A stretch of DNA of 64,000 nt, taken from positions 1-64,000 of the forward strand of contig NZ_JAGPXY010000031.1 of NCBI RefSeq assembly GCF_018070325.1, in the 5' to 3' direction. This stretch comes from Micromonospora sp. H61 (GTDB lineage: Bacteria; Actinomycetota; Actinomycetes; Mycobacteriales; Micromonosporaceae). The notes under the pieces were generated by a model that saw only the letters and a program-made list of their open reading frames with translations, was not told where the DNA came from and ran no database searches. How positions within the stretch are numbered: the first letter of the stretch is position 1; each line of letters opens with the position of its first letter. Positions 50,773 to 59,326 of the stretch are shown in pieces. A program made the position numbers and the translations under genes.

Positions 50773-51525
50773 ATGCCGGAGCTCGTGTACCCGCCCGTTA
50801 TCGCCGCCGCCAAGACGCTGTTCCGGGTCCTCGACCTGAAGATCACGATCGAGGGCGCCCACCACGTACCCCGCACGGGCGGGGCGGTGTTGGCCAGCAA
50901 CCACGTCAGCTACCTCGACTTCATCTTCGCCGGTCTGGGCGCGAACGCGTCGGGCCGGCTGGTCCGCTTCATGGCCAAGGATTCGGTCTTCACACACAAG
51001 ATCTCCGGCCCGCTGATGCGTGGGATGCGGCACATTCCGGTGGACCGGCAGGCCGGCGCGGCCTCGTTCCGCGCCGCCGTGGGGGCGCTCAAGAAGGGCG
51101 AGGTCGTCGGCGTCTTCCCCGAGGCGACGATCAGCCGGTCGTTCACCGTCAAGGAGCTCAAGAGCGGCACGGTCCGGATGGCCCGCTCGGCGAAGGTGCC
51201 GGTGCTGCCTGTCGCGTTGTGGGGCACCCAGCGCCTCTGGACCAAGGGCCGCCCGCGCACTCTGACCCGCCGGCACACGCCGATCACCATCCTGATCGGC
51301 GAGCCGATCAACCCGGCGGACTTCCCGGACCCGAACGTGCTGGCCGCCGAGCTTACCACCCGGCTCAGCGCCCTCGTCGACCGGGCGCAGCGGGACTATC
51401 CGGACACCCCCGCAGGCCCGGACGACACCTGGTGGCAGCCCGCGCACCTGGGCGGCAGCGCGCCGACACCGGAGGAGGCCGCCGCTCTGGACGCCGCCGC
51501 CGAACACCGCGCCCCCACGCCCTAG
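50773..51525 (+). CDS. 1-acyl-sn-glycerol-3-phosphate acyltransferase family protein (PlsC-like)
   Basis: A 250-residue membrane-associated acyltransferase that would acylate lysophosphatidate or a related lysolipid. It has the HxxxxD catalytic motif NHVSYLD (His44, Asp49), the glycerol-phosphate motif RHIPVDRQ (~92), motif III FPEATIS (~117-123) and motif IV VLPVALWGT. The C-terminal tail is Ala/Thr-rich. ATG 50773 lies 6 nt after a TAGATT box with no ribosome binding site. Confidence 0.92.
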   Translation: MPELVYPPVIAAAKTLFRVLDLKITIEGAHHVPRTGGAVLASNHVSYLDFIFAGLGANASGRLVRFMAKDSVFTHKISGPLMRGMRHIPVDRQAGAASFRAAVGALKKGEVVGVFPEATISRSFTVKELKSGTVRMARSAKVPVLPVALWGTQRLWTKGRPRTLTRRHTPITILIGEPINPADFPDPNVLAAELTTRLSALVDRAQRDYPDTPAGPDDTWWQPAHLGGSAPTPEEAAALDAAAEHRAPTP

Positions 51526-51598
51526 TTGGCCGGATCGTTCCGCACCCGGGCAGAATGGTGTCTGCCGGCGCGAACGCCGTCCGACCAGGATCGACGTC

Positions 51599-52207
51599 AT
51601 GAGCAGAGCAGCACTCGTCGTGATCGACGTGCAAGAGTCCTTCCGTCAGCGCCCGATCTGGGCGTACGGCTCCAACCCCGACGTGATCCGCCAGGTCGAC
51701 CGGCTGGTGACTGCCGCCCGGCAGCGCGGCGACCTGGTGGTCTGGGTCCTGCACTCGGAGCCCGGCACGGGCGGGTTGTTCGACCCTGCTCTCGGGTACG
51801 TCCGGCTGATCGACGGGCTGGTCCCCGCCGAGGGTGAGGCGACGCTGGTCAAGACCGCGCACAACGCGTTCACCACAACGAACCTCCAGCAGCTGCTCAC
51901 CCAGGCGGGCATCACCGACATCACCGTCTGCGGCATCCGCACCGAGCAGTGCGTGGAAACCACCACCCGGGTCGGCGCGGACCTCGGCTACCGGATGACC
52001 TTCGTCACCGACGCCACGCTGACCTTCCCCATCCCACACCGGGACCTGCCGGAGACCGCCACGGTCGCGGAGATCCTCGCCGACCCGCGCACCCTGACGA
52101 ACGAGGAGATCGTGACCCGGACCGAGTACGCGCTGGCTGGCCGCTTCGCGACCATCCGCACCGTGGACGAGGTCACCGGCGCGACCCTCGCCGGCAGCCG
52201 GGGCTGA
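51599..52207 (+). CDS. Isochorismatase-family cysteine hydrolase
   Basis: A 202-residue hydrolase with the catalytic triad Asp10 (VVIDVQESF), Lys85 (LVKTAHNAF) and Cys118 (GIRTEQCVETT). Family members hydrolyse nicotinamide, N-carbamoyl compounds or isochorismate; the pocket residues do not settle the substrate. It is followed after 4 nt by a GlxA-type regulator, and such pairs are common, suggesting the regulator senses the same metabolite. Confidence 0.92.
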   Translation: MSRAALVVIDVQESFRQRPIWAYGSNPDVIRQVDRLVTAARQRGDLVVWVLHSEPGTGGLFDPALGYVRLIDGLVPAEGEATLVKTAHNAFTTTNLQQLLTQAGITDITVCGIRTEQCVETTTRVGADLGYRMTFVTDATLTFPIPHRDLPETATVAEILADPRTLTNEEIVTRTEYALAGRFATIRTVDEVTGATLAGSRG

Positions 52208-52211
52208 CGTC

Positions 52212-53192
52212 GTGACCCGGGTCGTCTTCCTGCTGGTCCCACAGCTGCACCTGCTGGACCTCGCCGGGCCGGCCCAGGTCTTCTCCAGCGCCGCCGACCT
52301 CGGGTACGACTATCAGCTGCACTACGTCGCGGAGCGCGAGCAGGTGCCCACCGTGCAGGGCGTACCACTGGTCGCCGACACCCGGTGGCCCGAGCTGGCC
52401 CCGGACGACCTGCTGATCGTGCCCGGTTGGCGGCCGGCGGCACACGGGCCGCAGGGACCGGTGTCGCCCGGCGACCTGCGGCGGCTCGCCGAGCACCACG
52501 CGGTCGGTGGCACCGTGGCCAGTGTCTGCGCCGGGGCGTACGCGCTCGGGCGGGCCGGGCTGCTCGACGGCCGACGCTGCACCACCCACCACGAGGTACA
52601 GGACGACCTGGCCCGCCGGCACCCGGCGGCCCAGGTCGTCCGCGACGTGCTGTACGTGGTGGACGACCGGGTGGTCACCTCGGCGGGCATCGCCAGTGGC
52701 ATCGACGTGGCGCTGCATCTGGTGGCTACCCGGCACGGCCCGGCGACCGCCGCGAAGATCGCCCGCACGCTGGTCGTCTACGCGCGCCGCAACGGCCACG
52801 AGCCGCAGGCCAGCGCGTTGATGCGGCACCGCTCACACCTGTCCGACTCGGTGCACCGGGTGCAGGATCTGATCGACAGCCGGTACGCCGAGCCCCTGCC
52901 GCTTGCCGAACTGGCCGCCGCGGGTGGCGTGGCCGAACGAACCCTGACCCGGCTCTTCCGGGCGAGCACCGGCCTCACCCCGCTCGGCTACCAGCAGCTG
53001 CTCCGGGTGGAACGGGCCGAACACCTGATCGGGCACGGCACCACTGTGGAAGCCGCCGCCCGGGCTGTCGGTTTCACCGATGCCCGGATGCTGCGCCGCC
53101 TGCGAGCCCGCCCCACTCTGTCGGATCCGGTCTCGAGCGGTAGTAGTCGTCCCGGGAGTGGAACTCCACAGGCAACGAGCCGGGCAGCGTGA
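52212..53192 (+). CDS. GlxA-family AraC-type regulator with DJ-1/PfpI-like domain
   Basis: A 326-residue regulator: N-terminal class-I glutamine-amidotransferase-like domain (~1-180; VFLLVPQLHLLDLAGPAQVF, SVCAGAYALGRAGLLDGRR with the nucleophile-elbow Cys) and C-terminal AraC helix-turn-helix (~210-305; RTLTRLFRASTGLTPLGY, VEAAARAVGFTDARML). The last ~30 residues (SSGSSRPGSGTPQATSRAA) are low-complexity and read through 119 bp shared with the convergent gene, so the C-terminal extension may be recent. GTG start 4 nt after the hydrolase. Confidence 0.88.
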   Translation: MTRVVFLLVPQLHLLDLAGPAQVFSSAADLGYDYQLHYVAEREQVPTVQGVPLVADTRWPELAPDDLLIVPGWRPAAHGPQGPVSPGDLRRLAEHHAVGGTVASVCAGAYALGRAGLLDGRRCTTHHEVQDDLARRHPAAQVVRDVLYVVDDRVVTSAGIASGIDVALHLVATRHGPATAAKIARTLVVYARRNGHEPQASALMRHRSHLSDSVHRVQDLIDSRYAEPLPLAELAAAGGVAERTLTRLFRASTGLTPLGYQQLLRVERAEHLIGHGTTVEAAARAVGFTDARMLRRLRARPTLSDPVSSGSSRPGSGTPQATSRAA

Positions 53193-53796
53193 TCCGGGTG
53201 TCGCCGGCGAGCAGACCGGGGCCGGCCCGCACCAGCAGCACGTCGCGCTCCTGGGCCGAGAGGTCGACCAGTTGTGGACGGTTGAGCCGGAACATGGCCA
53301 CCGCCCGGCGGACCTGCCGGGCCAGCGCCACGACCTCGGCGGTCGTTCCGCTGAGGGCCAACGCCGGCTGCTGAATGGTGCGCAGCGCGTCGCAGACGAT
53401 CAGCAACTGCGCCGGGGCGTCCGGCGCGCTCGCCGGAAGCTCCAACCGGGACGGCCACTGCCAGCGGACCTGACCGCTCATCAGGCCGTTCAGTCGAGCC
53501 GGCGGTCGGGCCCGGTGCGTGCCGTCGGCGACCAGCGACAGCTGCGAGCCACTGCCCACCCAGCAGATCCGCTGGTCGGTGACGGTCACCGTGACCGGCT
53601 CGGGCATCTGCCAACGGCGTCGTACCTCGCTGGGCCCGAGCAGGTAGCCCGCGACCAGCAGCCGGTGTCGCCCGAGCAGCCGCTCGCCGGGAATCGGTCG
53701 CAGGTTGTAGCGGCGGTCCAGGGTCGGGCCCACGTCGTCGTCGGGGGCGTCGAACCGGTGGGGACCGATGAAGAAGGGGGACGCGTCGGCGTGCAT
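53074..53796 (-). CDS. Hypothetical protein of 240 residues
   Basis: A soluble protein without a recognised domain. It has short strands of PH/GRAM-like flavour (ERLLGRHRLLVAGYLL, TVTVTDQRICWVGSGSQLSLV), then a helix region (TAEVVALARQVRRAVAMFRL) and a charged tail RDDYYRSRPDPTEW. ATG 53796 is preferred over GTG 53802 because GGAAGG lies 8 nt upstream. The last 119 bp overlap the convergent GlxA-type gene on the other strand. Function unknown. Confidence 0.7.
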   Translation of the reverse strand: MHADASPFFIGPHRFDAPDDDVGPTLDRRYNLRPIPGERLLGRHRLLVAGYLLGPSEVRRRWQMPEPVTVTVTDQRICWVGSGSQLSLVADGTHRARPPARLNGLMSGQVRWQWPSRLELPASAPDAPAQLLIVCDALRTIQQPALALSGTTAEVVALARQVRRAVAMFRLNRPQLVDLSAQERDVLLVRAGPGLLAGDTRITLPGSLPVEFHSRDDYYRSRPDPTEWGGLAGGAASGHR

Positions 53797-53868
53797 CGTC
53801 ACGACCTTCCGGTCAGCTGGCTGTGTACTGAAGCCTTCCGGACCGCAGCGCCCCTGTCATGACGCCTG

Positions 53869-54582
53869 TTAGGGGGTCGGCCGGTCGTGTGTCGCCTGTG
53901 ACCGGTAGATGCCGATCTCCTCCGGGCGGACGAGACCGTCCTCGATCGCACGGGCGAGCAGTGCCGCCTTTGTGGCGGCTGGTCGCCCCGCCCGGGTGTA
54001 CTTGATCCGCGCCCGGTCGACGTACTGCTTCACTGTGTGCTCGCTGATCTGCATCCGCCGGGCCACCGACGCCTTGGACATCGACTGGAACCAGAGCAGC
54101 AGTGCCTCACGTTCCTTGTCGGACAACATCGGCCGGTCCGGCCGTGGGTCGCCGACCATCGCACCGGCCAGCGCCGGCGGCACGTACGGGCGGTCGCTCG
54201 CGGCGGCCAGCACCGTTTCCACGCAGTGTTCCCGGCCCTCGTGCTTGGCCAGGAACGCCACCGCCCCGGCGTCCAGCGCGGCGAGCATCGTCTGCGGGTC
54301 GGTGTGCTCCGAATAGACCACCACCCGCCGGCCGGCGGCGCTCAGCTCGGCCAACTTGTCCAACGCCATCCGCCCGTGCAGTCGCAGATCGAGCAGGACG
54401 ACGTCGGCGTCCGGCGCGGCCCGCAGCACCGCGTCCGGGTCGTCGCCGGTGGCGAGCACCGTCAGGCGAGGCTCGGTGGCGAGCCAGGCGCGGACCCCCT
54501 CGACCACCACCGGATGGTCGTCGACGATCGCCACCCCGACCGGCCGATCGCCGCTCACCGCCGCCACCGGGTCTGCGCCCAT
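53869..54582 (-). CDS. NarL/FixJ-type response regulator
   Basis: A 237-residue DNA-binding regulator. The receiver domain (~15-135) has the acidic pair Asp21-Asp22, phospho-acceptor Asp65 (VVLLDLRLHG), a Ser in VVVYSEHTD and the Lys in FLAKHEG. The C-terminal helix-turn-helix (~158-215; LSDKEREALLLWFQSMSKAS, ISEHTVKQYVDRARIKY) is LuxR-like but atypical. Its start overlaps the end of the upstream degenerate kinase gene by 28 nt. It is the output of the three-gene signalling unit. Confidence 0.92.
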   Translation of the reverse strand: MGADPVAAVSGDRPVGVAIVDDHPVVVEGVRAWLATEPRLTVLATGDDPDAVLRAAPDADVVLLDLRLHGRMALDKLAELSAAGRRVVVYSEHTDPQTMLAALDAGAVAFLAKHEGREHCVETVLAAASDRPYVPPALAGAMVGDPRPDRPMLSDKEREALLLWFQSMSKASVARRMQISEHTVKQYVDRARIKYTRAGRPAATKAALLARAIEDGLVRPEEIGIYRSQATHDRPTP

Positions 54583-55763
54583 CTGATGTTCCCGTCCCGT
54601 TCGTAGAGGTACTGCACCGGCCCGTCGTCGTGCTCCCCGGGGGGCGGGCCGGTCGACTCCGGCCCCTCCCGATCCGGGGTGACCAGGCTGACCACCACCT
54701 CGTCCGAGCCGGAGACCACCGTCAGACGCGCCCATCCCCGGGCGTCGGCGAGGGTGCCGGTGAGCGGGTCGGCCAGCCGGCGGCGGACCTCCACCGGCAG
54801 TGGCGGCGGGGTGCCGATGGTGACCAGGTCGATCGGAAGGCCGTTGCGTTCCGCCAGGTCGGCGGCGGCTCGCAACTCGTGCAACAGCGGGTCGGGCACG
54901 TCGTCGGACTCGGCGATCAGCCGGCGCAGCCGGGCGGCGGCCAGCATGCACCGGCGCTGCACCTCCGGGTCGTCCGGGTCGGCCTGGCCGCCGGCCAGGT
55001 CCCCGAGGACCCGCCCGGCCGCCGAACTGACCAGAGCGAGCCGGTCCCGGCGTTCCCGACGGCCCCGCTCGGCGGCATCCCGCTCCGCGGCCATCGCGTG
55101 ACCGGTGGCCGAGACGGCGGCCCGTTCCCGAGCCAGGCCGACGATGACAGTGCTGCCCACGAAGACCGCCACCGGCAGGGAGAACGTGCCGTAGACGTAC
55201 ATCACGTAGCGTGCGACGTCGGCCGGATCGGGGCCGTGCACGAGAACGGCGACCAGGGCGATCAACGCGTGCGTGCTGAGGAGCGCGATCAGCCCCATGA
55301 CGCGCCGGCCCCACACCGCGAGCACGAAGAACCAGCCCAGCGTGCCCCACACCCAGTTGGCGGCGGTGAACAACTGCCGCTCACCGGCCGCGGCGAAGAC
55401 TGCCGCGTCGACGACCAGCAGCAGCCCGGCCAGCGGCCACGGCGGCAGTGGCGAACCTTGCAGTAGCCGTACCCCGGCCACCGCGCCGGCCACGGCGACC
55501 AGTATCCAGGCGCCGAGCACCACCGCTGGCGCGGCGAACTCCGCGCGGGCGGAGAGCACCGCCGGCAGCGCGATCGCGACGTGCCAGGCCAACGCGATGG
55601 CGACGGCGGCGATCCGGGCACCCCGGTCGGACGCGTGCGCCACGGCGGCCGGCGCGGCGAGCGCTGCGGGGGAGTCCGGCTCCCGGGGCGTCGGAACGCT
55701 GGTCCGGTCCGGTGCCTCCGGCGCGTCGGTGGGGTGCGCCGCGGCGTTCAGGTCAGCCGACAC
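54555..55763 (-). CDS. Degenerate membrane sensor-kinase-like protein
   Basis: A 402-residue protein with about six transmembrane helices (IAAVAIALAWHVAIALPAVL through TFSLPVAVFVGSTVIVGL) followed by a cytoplasmic region that aligns in layout with NarX-type kinases. Where the H-box should be it reads RRDRLALVSSAAGRVLGDL with no His, and the ATPase N-box and G-boxes are not recognisable. It is therefore probably a sensory or regulatory partner, not a kinase. GTG 55763 overlaps the true kinase gene by 11 nt; the 3' end overlaps the response regulator by 28 nt. Confidence 0.75.
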   Translation of the reverse strand: MSADLNAAAHPTDAPEAPDRTSVPTPREPDSPAALAAPAAVAHASDRGARIAAVAIALAWHVAIALPAVLSARAEFAAPAVVLGAWILVAVAGAVAGVRLLQGSPLPPWPLAGLLLVVDAAVFAAAGERQLFTAANWVWGTLGWFFVLAVWGRRVMGLIALLSTHALIALVAVLVHGPDPADVARYVMYVYGTFSLPVAVFVGSTVIVGLARERAAVSATGHAMAAERDAAERGRRERRDRLALVSSAAGRVLGDLAGGQADPDDPEVQRRCMLAAARLRRLIAESDDVPDPLLHELRAAADLAERNGLPIDLVTIGTPPPLPVEVRRRLADPLTGTLADARGWARLTVVSGSDEVVVSLVTPDREGPESTGPPPGEHDDGPVQYLYERDGNIRWAQTRWRR

Positions 55764-56931
55764 CGGGCCACTCCAGTCGGATCCGGGTGCCCGCGCCCAC
55801 GGCCGAGTGCACGTCGGCCCGGCCACCGACCGTCGCCATCCGGCCGCGGATCGACTCGCGCAACCCGTACCGGTGCGGTGGGACGGTGGCCAGGTCGAAG
55901 CCGGGGCCGTCGTCGGCGACCTCGACCACGACGCCGATCGCGTCGCGGGTCAGTCGCAGGGTGGCCCCGGCGCCCGGCGCGTGGCGGACCACGTTGGACA
56001 GCGCCGCGTAGGCGCTCTCGCTGATCGCGTCGGCCACGCCGACCGGGACGGCGCAGGACGCCAGGTCCAGCCGTACCGCAAGCTCGGGCAGCCGGCCGAC
56101 CACCAACCGCAACCGCCCGTCGAGCGGCACCGGGCCGTCGCCGGCCACCGGGCCGACGTCGGTGAGCGTGACGAGGGTACGCAGGTCGGCCGCGCACCGG
56201 TCCCGGAAGACGGCCGAGGGCCCAGCCACCGCGCCCAGCCCCACCATGGTCAGCGTCCCGAGCACCGTGTCGTGCAGGTCGCGGTTCTGCTGGCGTTCGG
56301 CCTCGCGGGCGGCGCGCGCGACCAACGCCTCCCGGGTCAGCCGCTGGTGCTCGACGAAGGCGCGGTCCGCCCGGCCGATGCGTCGGCGCATGACCGCCGC
56401 CATCATCGCCGTGCAGGCGGTCTGCGCCAGTAGCGTGGCCGCGTGCGCCCGAGCTTCGGTGGGGTTGCCGGCGGCCTGCGCCCCGGTCACGTAGGTGGCT
56501 ATCACGAGCAGCCCGGCCGGGATCGACCAGCGGGCCGAGGTCGTTGCCTGTGTGTTGATCACCGTGGTGCTGGCCAGCACGGCGATCCAACTGCCCTCGC
56601 CGGGCAGCACCTCGGGCGCCACCAGCACCGGGATGAGCAGGCAGGTCAGCGCGGTGACCGCCACGTCACCGGTGACGAGGCCGGGGCCGATGCCGTGGCG
56701 CAACGCGCGGTGCGCGTACCAGAGGGACCAGCCGGTCAGCACGGCCACGGCGGGCAGCAACACCGCCTGCTGCACCGGCGGGGTCTGCACCGACACGGCC
56801 ACCGCCGCGCCGAACAGCCCGCAGCTCAGCCGCAGCAGCGCTGGCAACGTGGTGAAGATGAGGCCCAGAGCCCCGCCGGCCGGATTGTCGAGCGTGGGCG
56901 GCGGCACGGTTGGGGTGGCAACGGCCGGCAT
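55753..56931 (-). CDS. Sensor histidine kinase (NarX/HisKA_3 type)
   Basis: A 392-residue membrane kinase with about five to six transmembrane segments (residues ~20-185), the dimerisation/H-box NRDLHDTVLGTLTMVG with phospho-acceptor His ~220, an N-box-like SAYAALSNVVRHAPG and the ATP-binding G-box DDGPGFDL plus YGLRESI. It should phosphorylate the response regulator encoded last in the unit. ATG 56931 has GGAAGG 10 nt upstream; an ATG at 56988 would add 19 residues. The signal sensed is unknown. Confidence 0.9.
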   Translation of the reverse strand: MPAVATPTVPPPTLDNPAGGALGLIFTTLPALLRLSCGLFGAAVAVSVQTPPVQQAVLLPAVAVLTGWSLWYAHRALRHGIGPGLVTGDVAVTALTCLLIPVLVAPEVLPGEGSWIAVLASTTVINTQATTSARWSIPAGLLVIATYVTGAQAAGNPTEARAHAATLLAQTACTAMMAAVMRRRIGRADRAFVEHQRLTREALVARAAREAERQQNRDLHDTVLGTLTMVGLGAVAGPSAVFRDRCAADLRTLVTLTDVGPVAGDGPVPLDGRLRLVVGRLPELAVRLDLASCAVPVGVADAISESAYAALSNVVRHAPGAGATLRLTRDAIGVVVEVADDGPGFDLATVPPHRYGLRESIRGRMATVGGRADVHSAVGAGTRIRLEWPGVG

Positions 56932-57050
56932 CGGGAAGTGTCCTTCCGACAACGACCCGGTCCGGGTCCACGCGGCGTAGATCGACATCGGACAATAGCA
57001 TGGTGGACCGTGACGGGGTGATCCTTTGTGTGCGGAGTGTCGCTAATGTG

Positions 57051-57446
57051 TCACTCTGTGCTGCGGGGCTGAAGGAGGTCCCAGCGGTTGCCGTAAATAT
57101 CGACGAACACCGCTACCGAACCGTACGCCTCGTGCCGCGGTTCCTCCAGAAAACGCACCCCGGCCGCCACCATCCGGGCATGGTCCCGGGCGAAATCCTC
57201 CGTGTAGAGAAACAGCCCGACCCGGCCGCCGGTCTGGTCGCCGATCCGAGCCTGCTGCTCGGCGCTGCTCGGCCGGGCCAGCAGCAGTGCGGTCTCCCGG
57301 GCCCCCGCCGGGCGGACCACCACCCAGCGTGAACCGTCGGGTCGGGCGGTGTCCTCCACCAGTTCGAAACCGAGGTCGCCGACGTAGAAGTCGATCGCCT
57401 CGTCGTACTCCCTGACCAGCAGCGCGACAAGTCCCAGATGTGCCAT
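57051..57446 (-). CDS. VOC/glyoxalase-superfamily protein
   Basis: A 131-residue vicinal-oxygen-chelate protein with the expected two beta-alpha-beta-beta-beta units: LVALLVREYDEAIDFYVGDLGFELVED at the start and VRFLEEPRHEAYGSVAVFVDIYGNRWDLLQ at the end (both shown in part). A metal Glu typical of glyoxalase I is not clear. Substrate unknown. It follows the kinase operon on the same strand but upstream of it, so it is a separate unit. Confidence 0.88.
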   Translation of the reverse strand: MAHLGLVALLVREYDEAIDFYVGDLGFELVEDTARPDGSRWVVVRPAGARETALLLARPSSAEQQARIGDQTGGRVGLFLYTEDFARDHARMVAAGVRFLEEPRHEAYGSVAVFVDIYGNRWDLLQPRSTE

Positions 57447-57585
57447 TCGGCCATTCTGCCGGCGGATGCCCCGGGCCAGCCGGCGACGCCCCCACCGGTC
57501 GCCCACGTCACGCCTCGGGCCGGCCGGCCGGAACCGGACGCGTCTGTCGTCCGTCTCATCCTCGGGTGGAAGGGTGGTGAGCCGG

Positions 57586-58584
57586 ATGCGCTCGTCCCGG
57601 ACGGTACTGGCGGTGGCACTGCTCGGCATGGCGATGGGTGGCTGCGGTGGCACGGTGGTCGGGCCGGGCGATCCGAGGGAGCCCGGTCCGGCCCAGATCG
57701 TCGACGGGTGGACCTCCTGCGCCGAGGCGGCACCCCGGGCCGGCGAGATGATCACGGTGCCGACCACGGAGACGTCGCCACCGGCCGGGACAGAGCCGAC
57801 GATCGGTCGCATCGACCCGGCGTTCACCCCGGTCGTGGCCGTGATCTGCGGGCGTGAGATTCGGCCGGGCCCCAACGGCGGCCAGGAGCAGATCGCCACC
57901 GAGCGACGCGCCGAGCAGATCGCACCGCTGCTCACCGCACTTCGCCTGCCCAGCGAGCAGACCGGCGGGGAGGTCGCCTGCACCCTCGAGATGGTCATCC
58001 CGCCGTGGTTGGCCCTGGTGGACGACCGGGGGCGCTGGCTGCGGCCCCACATCCCAACAGACTCCTGCGGCAAGCCTCGCGCCGAGGTGATCGCCGCGTT
58101 GGCCGGGCCGCGGTGGACCACTGTGGACACGCGTACCATCCGGCAGATCGAATCCGCGGCGGCCGAGGCCGCCGGATGCGCGCAGCAGTGGACGGACATG
58201 GTGTGGGTGGAGACCCGGAACGGTAGCCCCAGGCCGCCCGGGCCGGGGCTACCGCCGGCCGCCGGGCCGCTGCGCCTCTGCGTCTACCAGGTGCCCGCGT
58301 CGCTTCAGGAAGGCGAGAAACCCGCGGGCGACTTCGTGTACGGCGGTCCGCTGCCAACCGAGCGCCAGGCGGGCGTGCTCCGGGCGCTGTCCAACCGCCG
58401 GGCCGTGACCGACTGTGCCACCCCGGCGACCCGCTTCGCGGTGCTACGCCCGCTCGAAGGTGCAGGCCCCGACCGGTACGTGGAACTCGATGGCTGCCGC
58501 CGTTTCCTGGTCGCGCCGGCGAGCGGCGCTGCGCAGCTCGGCCAGGGCGACGACACGCTGGTCGCCCTGCTGAAGCCCGTCTGA
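57586..58584 (+). CDS. Putative lipoprotein, unknown function
   Basis: A 332-residue exported protein. The N-terminus has a signal peptide ending in the lipobox-like MGGC (LLGMAMGGCGG), so it is probably lipidated and anchored outside the membrane. The mature part contains several paired Cys residues (SCAEAA, VICGRE, VACTLE, DSCGKP, GCAQQW, DCATPA, DGCRRF), suggesting disulfides, and repeated EW/VVAV strands but no recognised domain. In-frame GTGs at 57574 and 57577 are alternative starts. Diverges from the VOC gene. Confidence 0.75.
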   Translation: MRSSRTVLAVALLGMAMGGCGGTVVGPGDPREPGPAQIVDGWTSCAEAAPRAGEMITVPTTETSPPAGTEPTIGRIDPAFTPVVAVICGREIRPGPNGGQEQIATERRAEQIAPLLTALRLPSEQTGGEVACTLEMVIPPWLALVDDRGRWLRPHIPTDSCGKPRAEVIAALAGPRWTTVDTRTIRQIESAAAEAAGCAQQWTDMVWVETRNGSPRPPGPGLPPAAGPLRLCVYQVPASLQEGEKPAGDFVYGGPLPTERQAGVLRALSNRRAVTDCATPATRFAVLRPLEGAGPDRYVELDGCRRFLVAPASGAAQLGQGDDTLVALLKPV

Positions 58585-58606
58585 GCCGACTCGGCAGGTC
58601 CCGGAC

Positions 58607-58627
58607 GCCCGCCGTGTCGGGGCGGGC
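58607..58627. terminator. Hairpin between convergent genes
   Basis: GCCCGCC (58607-58613) and GGCGGGC (58621-58627), 7-bp stem and 7-nt loop. Confidence 0.5.
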
Positions 58628-58637
58628 AACGCGGCTG

Positions 58638-58961
58638 CTACTTCGACAGGGCACGCTCCAACTCGCTCTTCGACATCGAGGAGCGGCCCTTGATGCCGCG
58701 TTGCTTCGCCTCGTTGTACAGCTGCTCCTTGGTGCGACCCTGGGCGCCGCTGTGGGAGCGCTTACCGCCACGGTGCCCTGACGACACGTCGTTCCGGGAG
58801 GACCGGCTCGCCGTTCGGGACTCACCGGAGCGGGCCCGTTCCTTGTTGACGGTGCGGGCCGCGATCTCCTTGGCCCGCCCCGAGGAGGCGCCCCGCTGTT
58901 GCGCGCTCTCCTTGATGTGCTCGTACTGTCGTTCTCTCTTCGGGCTTGATCCTGCTGGCAT
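58638..58961 (-). CDS. Small basic protein with Rho-N/SAP-like C-terminus
   Basis: A 107-residue, strongly basic protein. The N-terminal part (RERQYEHIKESAQQRGAS, AKEIAARTVNKERARSGE) and the C-terminal helix pair TKEQLYNEAKQRGIKGRSSM-SKSELERAL match a family found across actinobacteria, often labelled plasmid stabilisation protein without evidence. The C-terminal element resembles a Rho N-terminal or SAP helix-extended-helix fold, which binds nucleic acid. GGGAGG precedes the ATG. Divergent from the GAF-ANTAR gene. Confidence 0.8.
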   Translation of the reverse strand: MPAGSSPKRERQYEHIKESAQQRGASSGRAKEIAARTVNKERARSGESRTASRSSRNDVSSGHRGGKRSHSGAQGRTKEQLYNEAKQRGIKGRSSMSKSELERALSK

Positions 58962-59326
58962 CGGTGCCTCCCACCTCCGCTGTCGGGTGCGGTCGAGGCC
59001 CGGCTCGTGCGCTGCTGAGCTGACGTCGGCACATTCCGAGCCGGGGCATGGTGTTCACGCTGTCTGAGCACGATGCCCCGCCGTCCGGGGGGTCAAACGA
59101 GTGCGCCCGAACCGATCCGGCTGCTTCGGGGACGTTCCACTCCGCGTCGTATAGTTGTCGCCGCAGCCGACGCCTGTGCGTCGGTCAGTCAGCGTCCAGC
59201 AGCGGGCGCCCGGGCTCGGTTGGCGAGTCCGTGCGGCGCCCCGTGCTCGCGGTGCGCCATCACCACGCGCGCTGCCGTCGCCTTCCTGCAACCGGTACGC
59301 GCCCCGGGCACGAGGACCTTGAAGTC
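58962..59326. other. 365-bp divergent intergenic region
   Basis: A good -10 hexamer TATAGT lies at 59150-59155 on the plus strand without an obvious -35 partner; it would give the GAF-ANTAR gene a leader of about 165 nt. No coding signal or RNA gene recognised. Confidence 0.4.
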
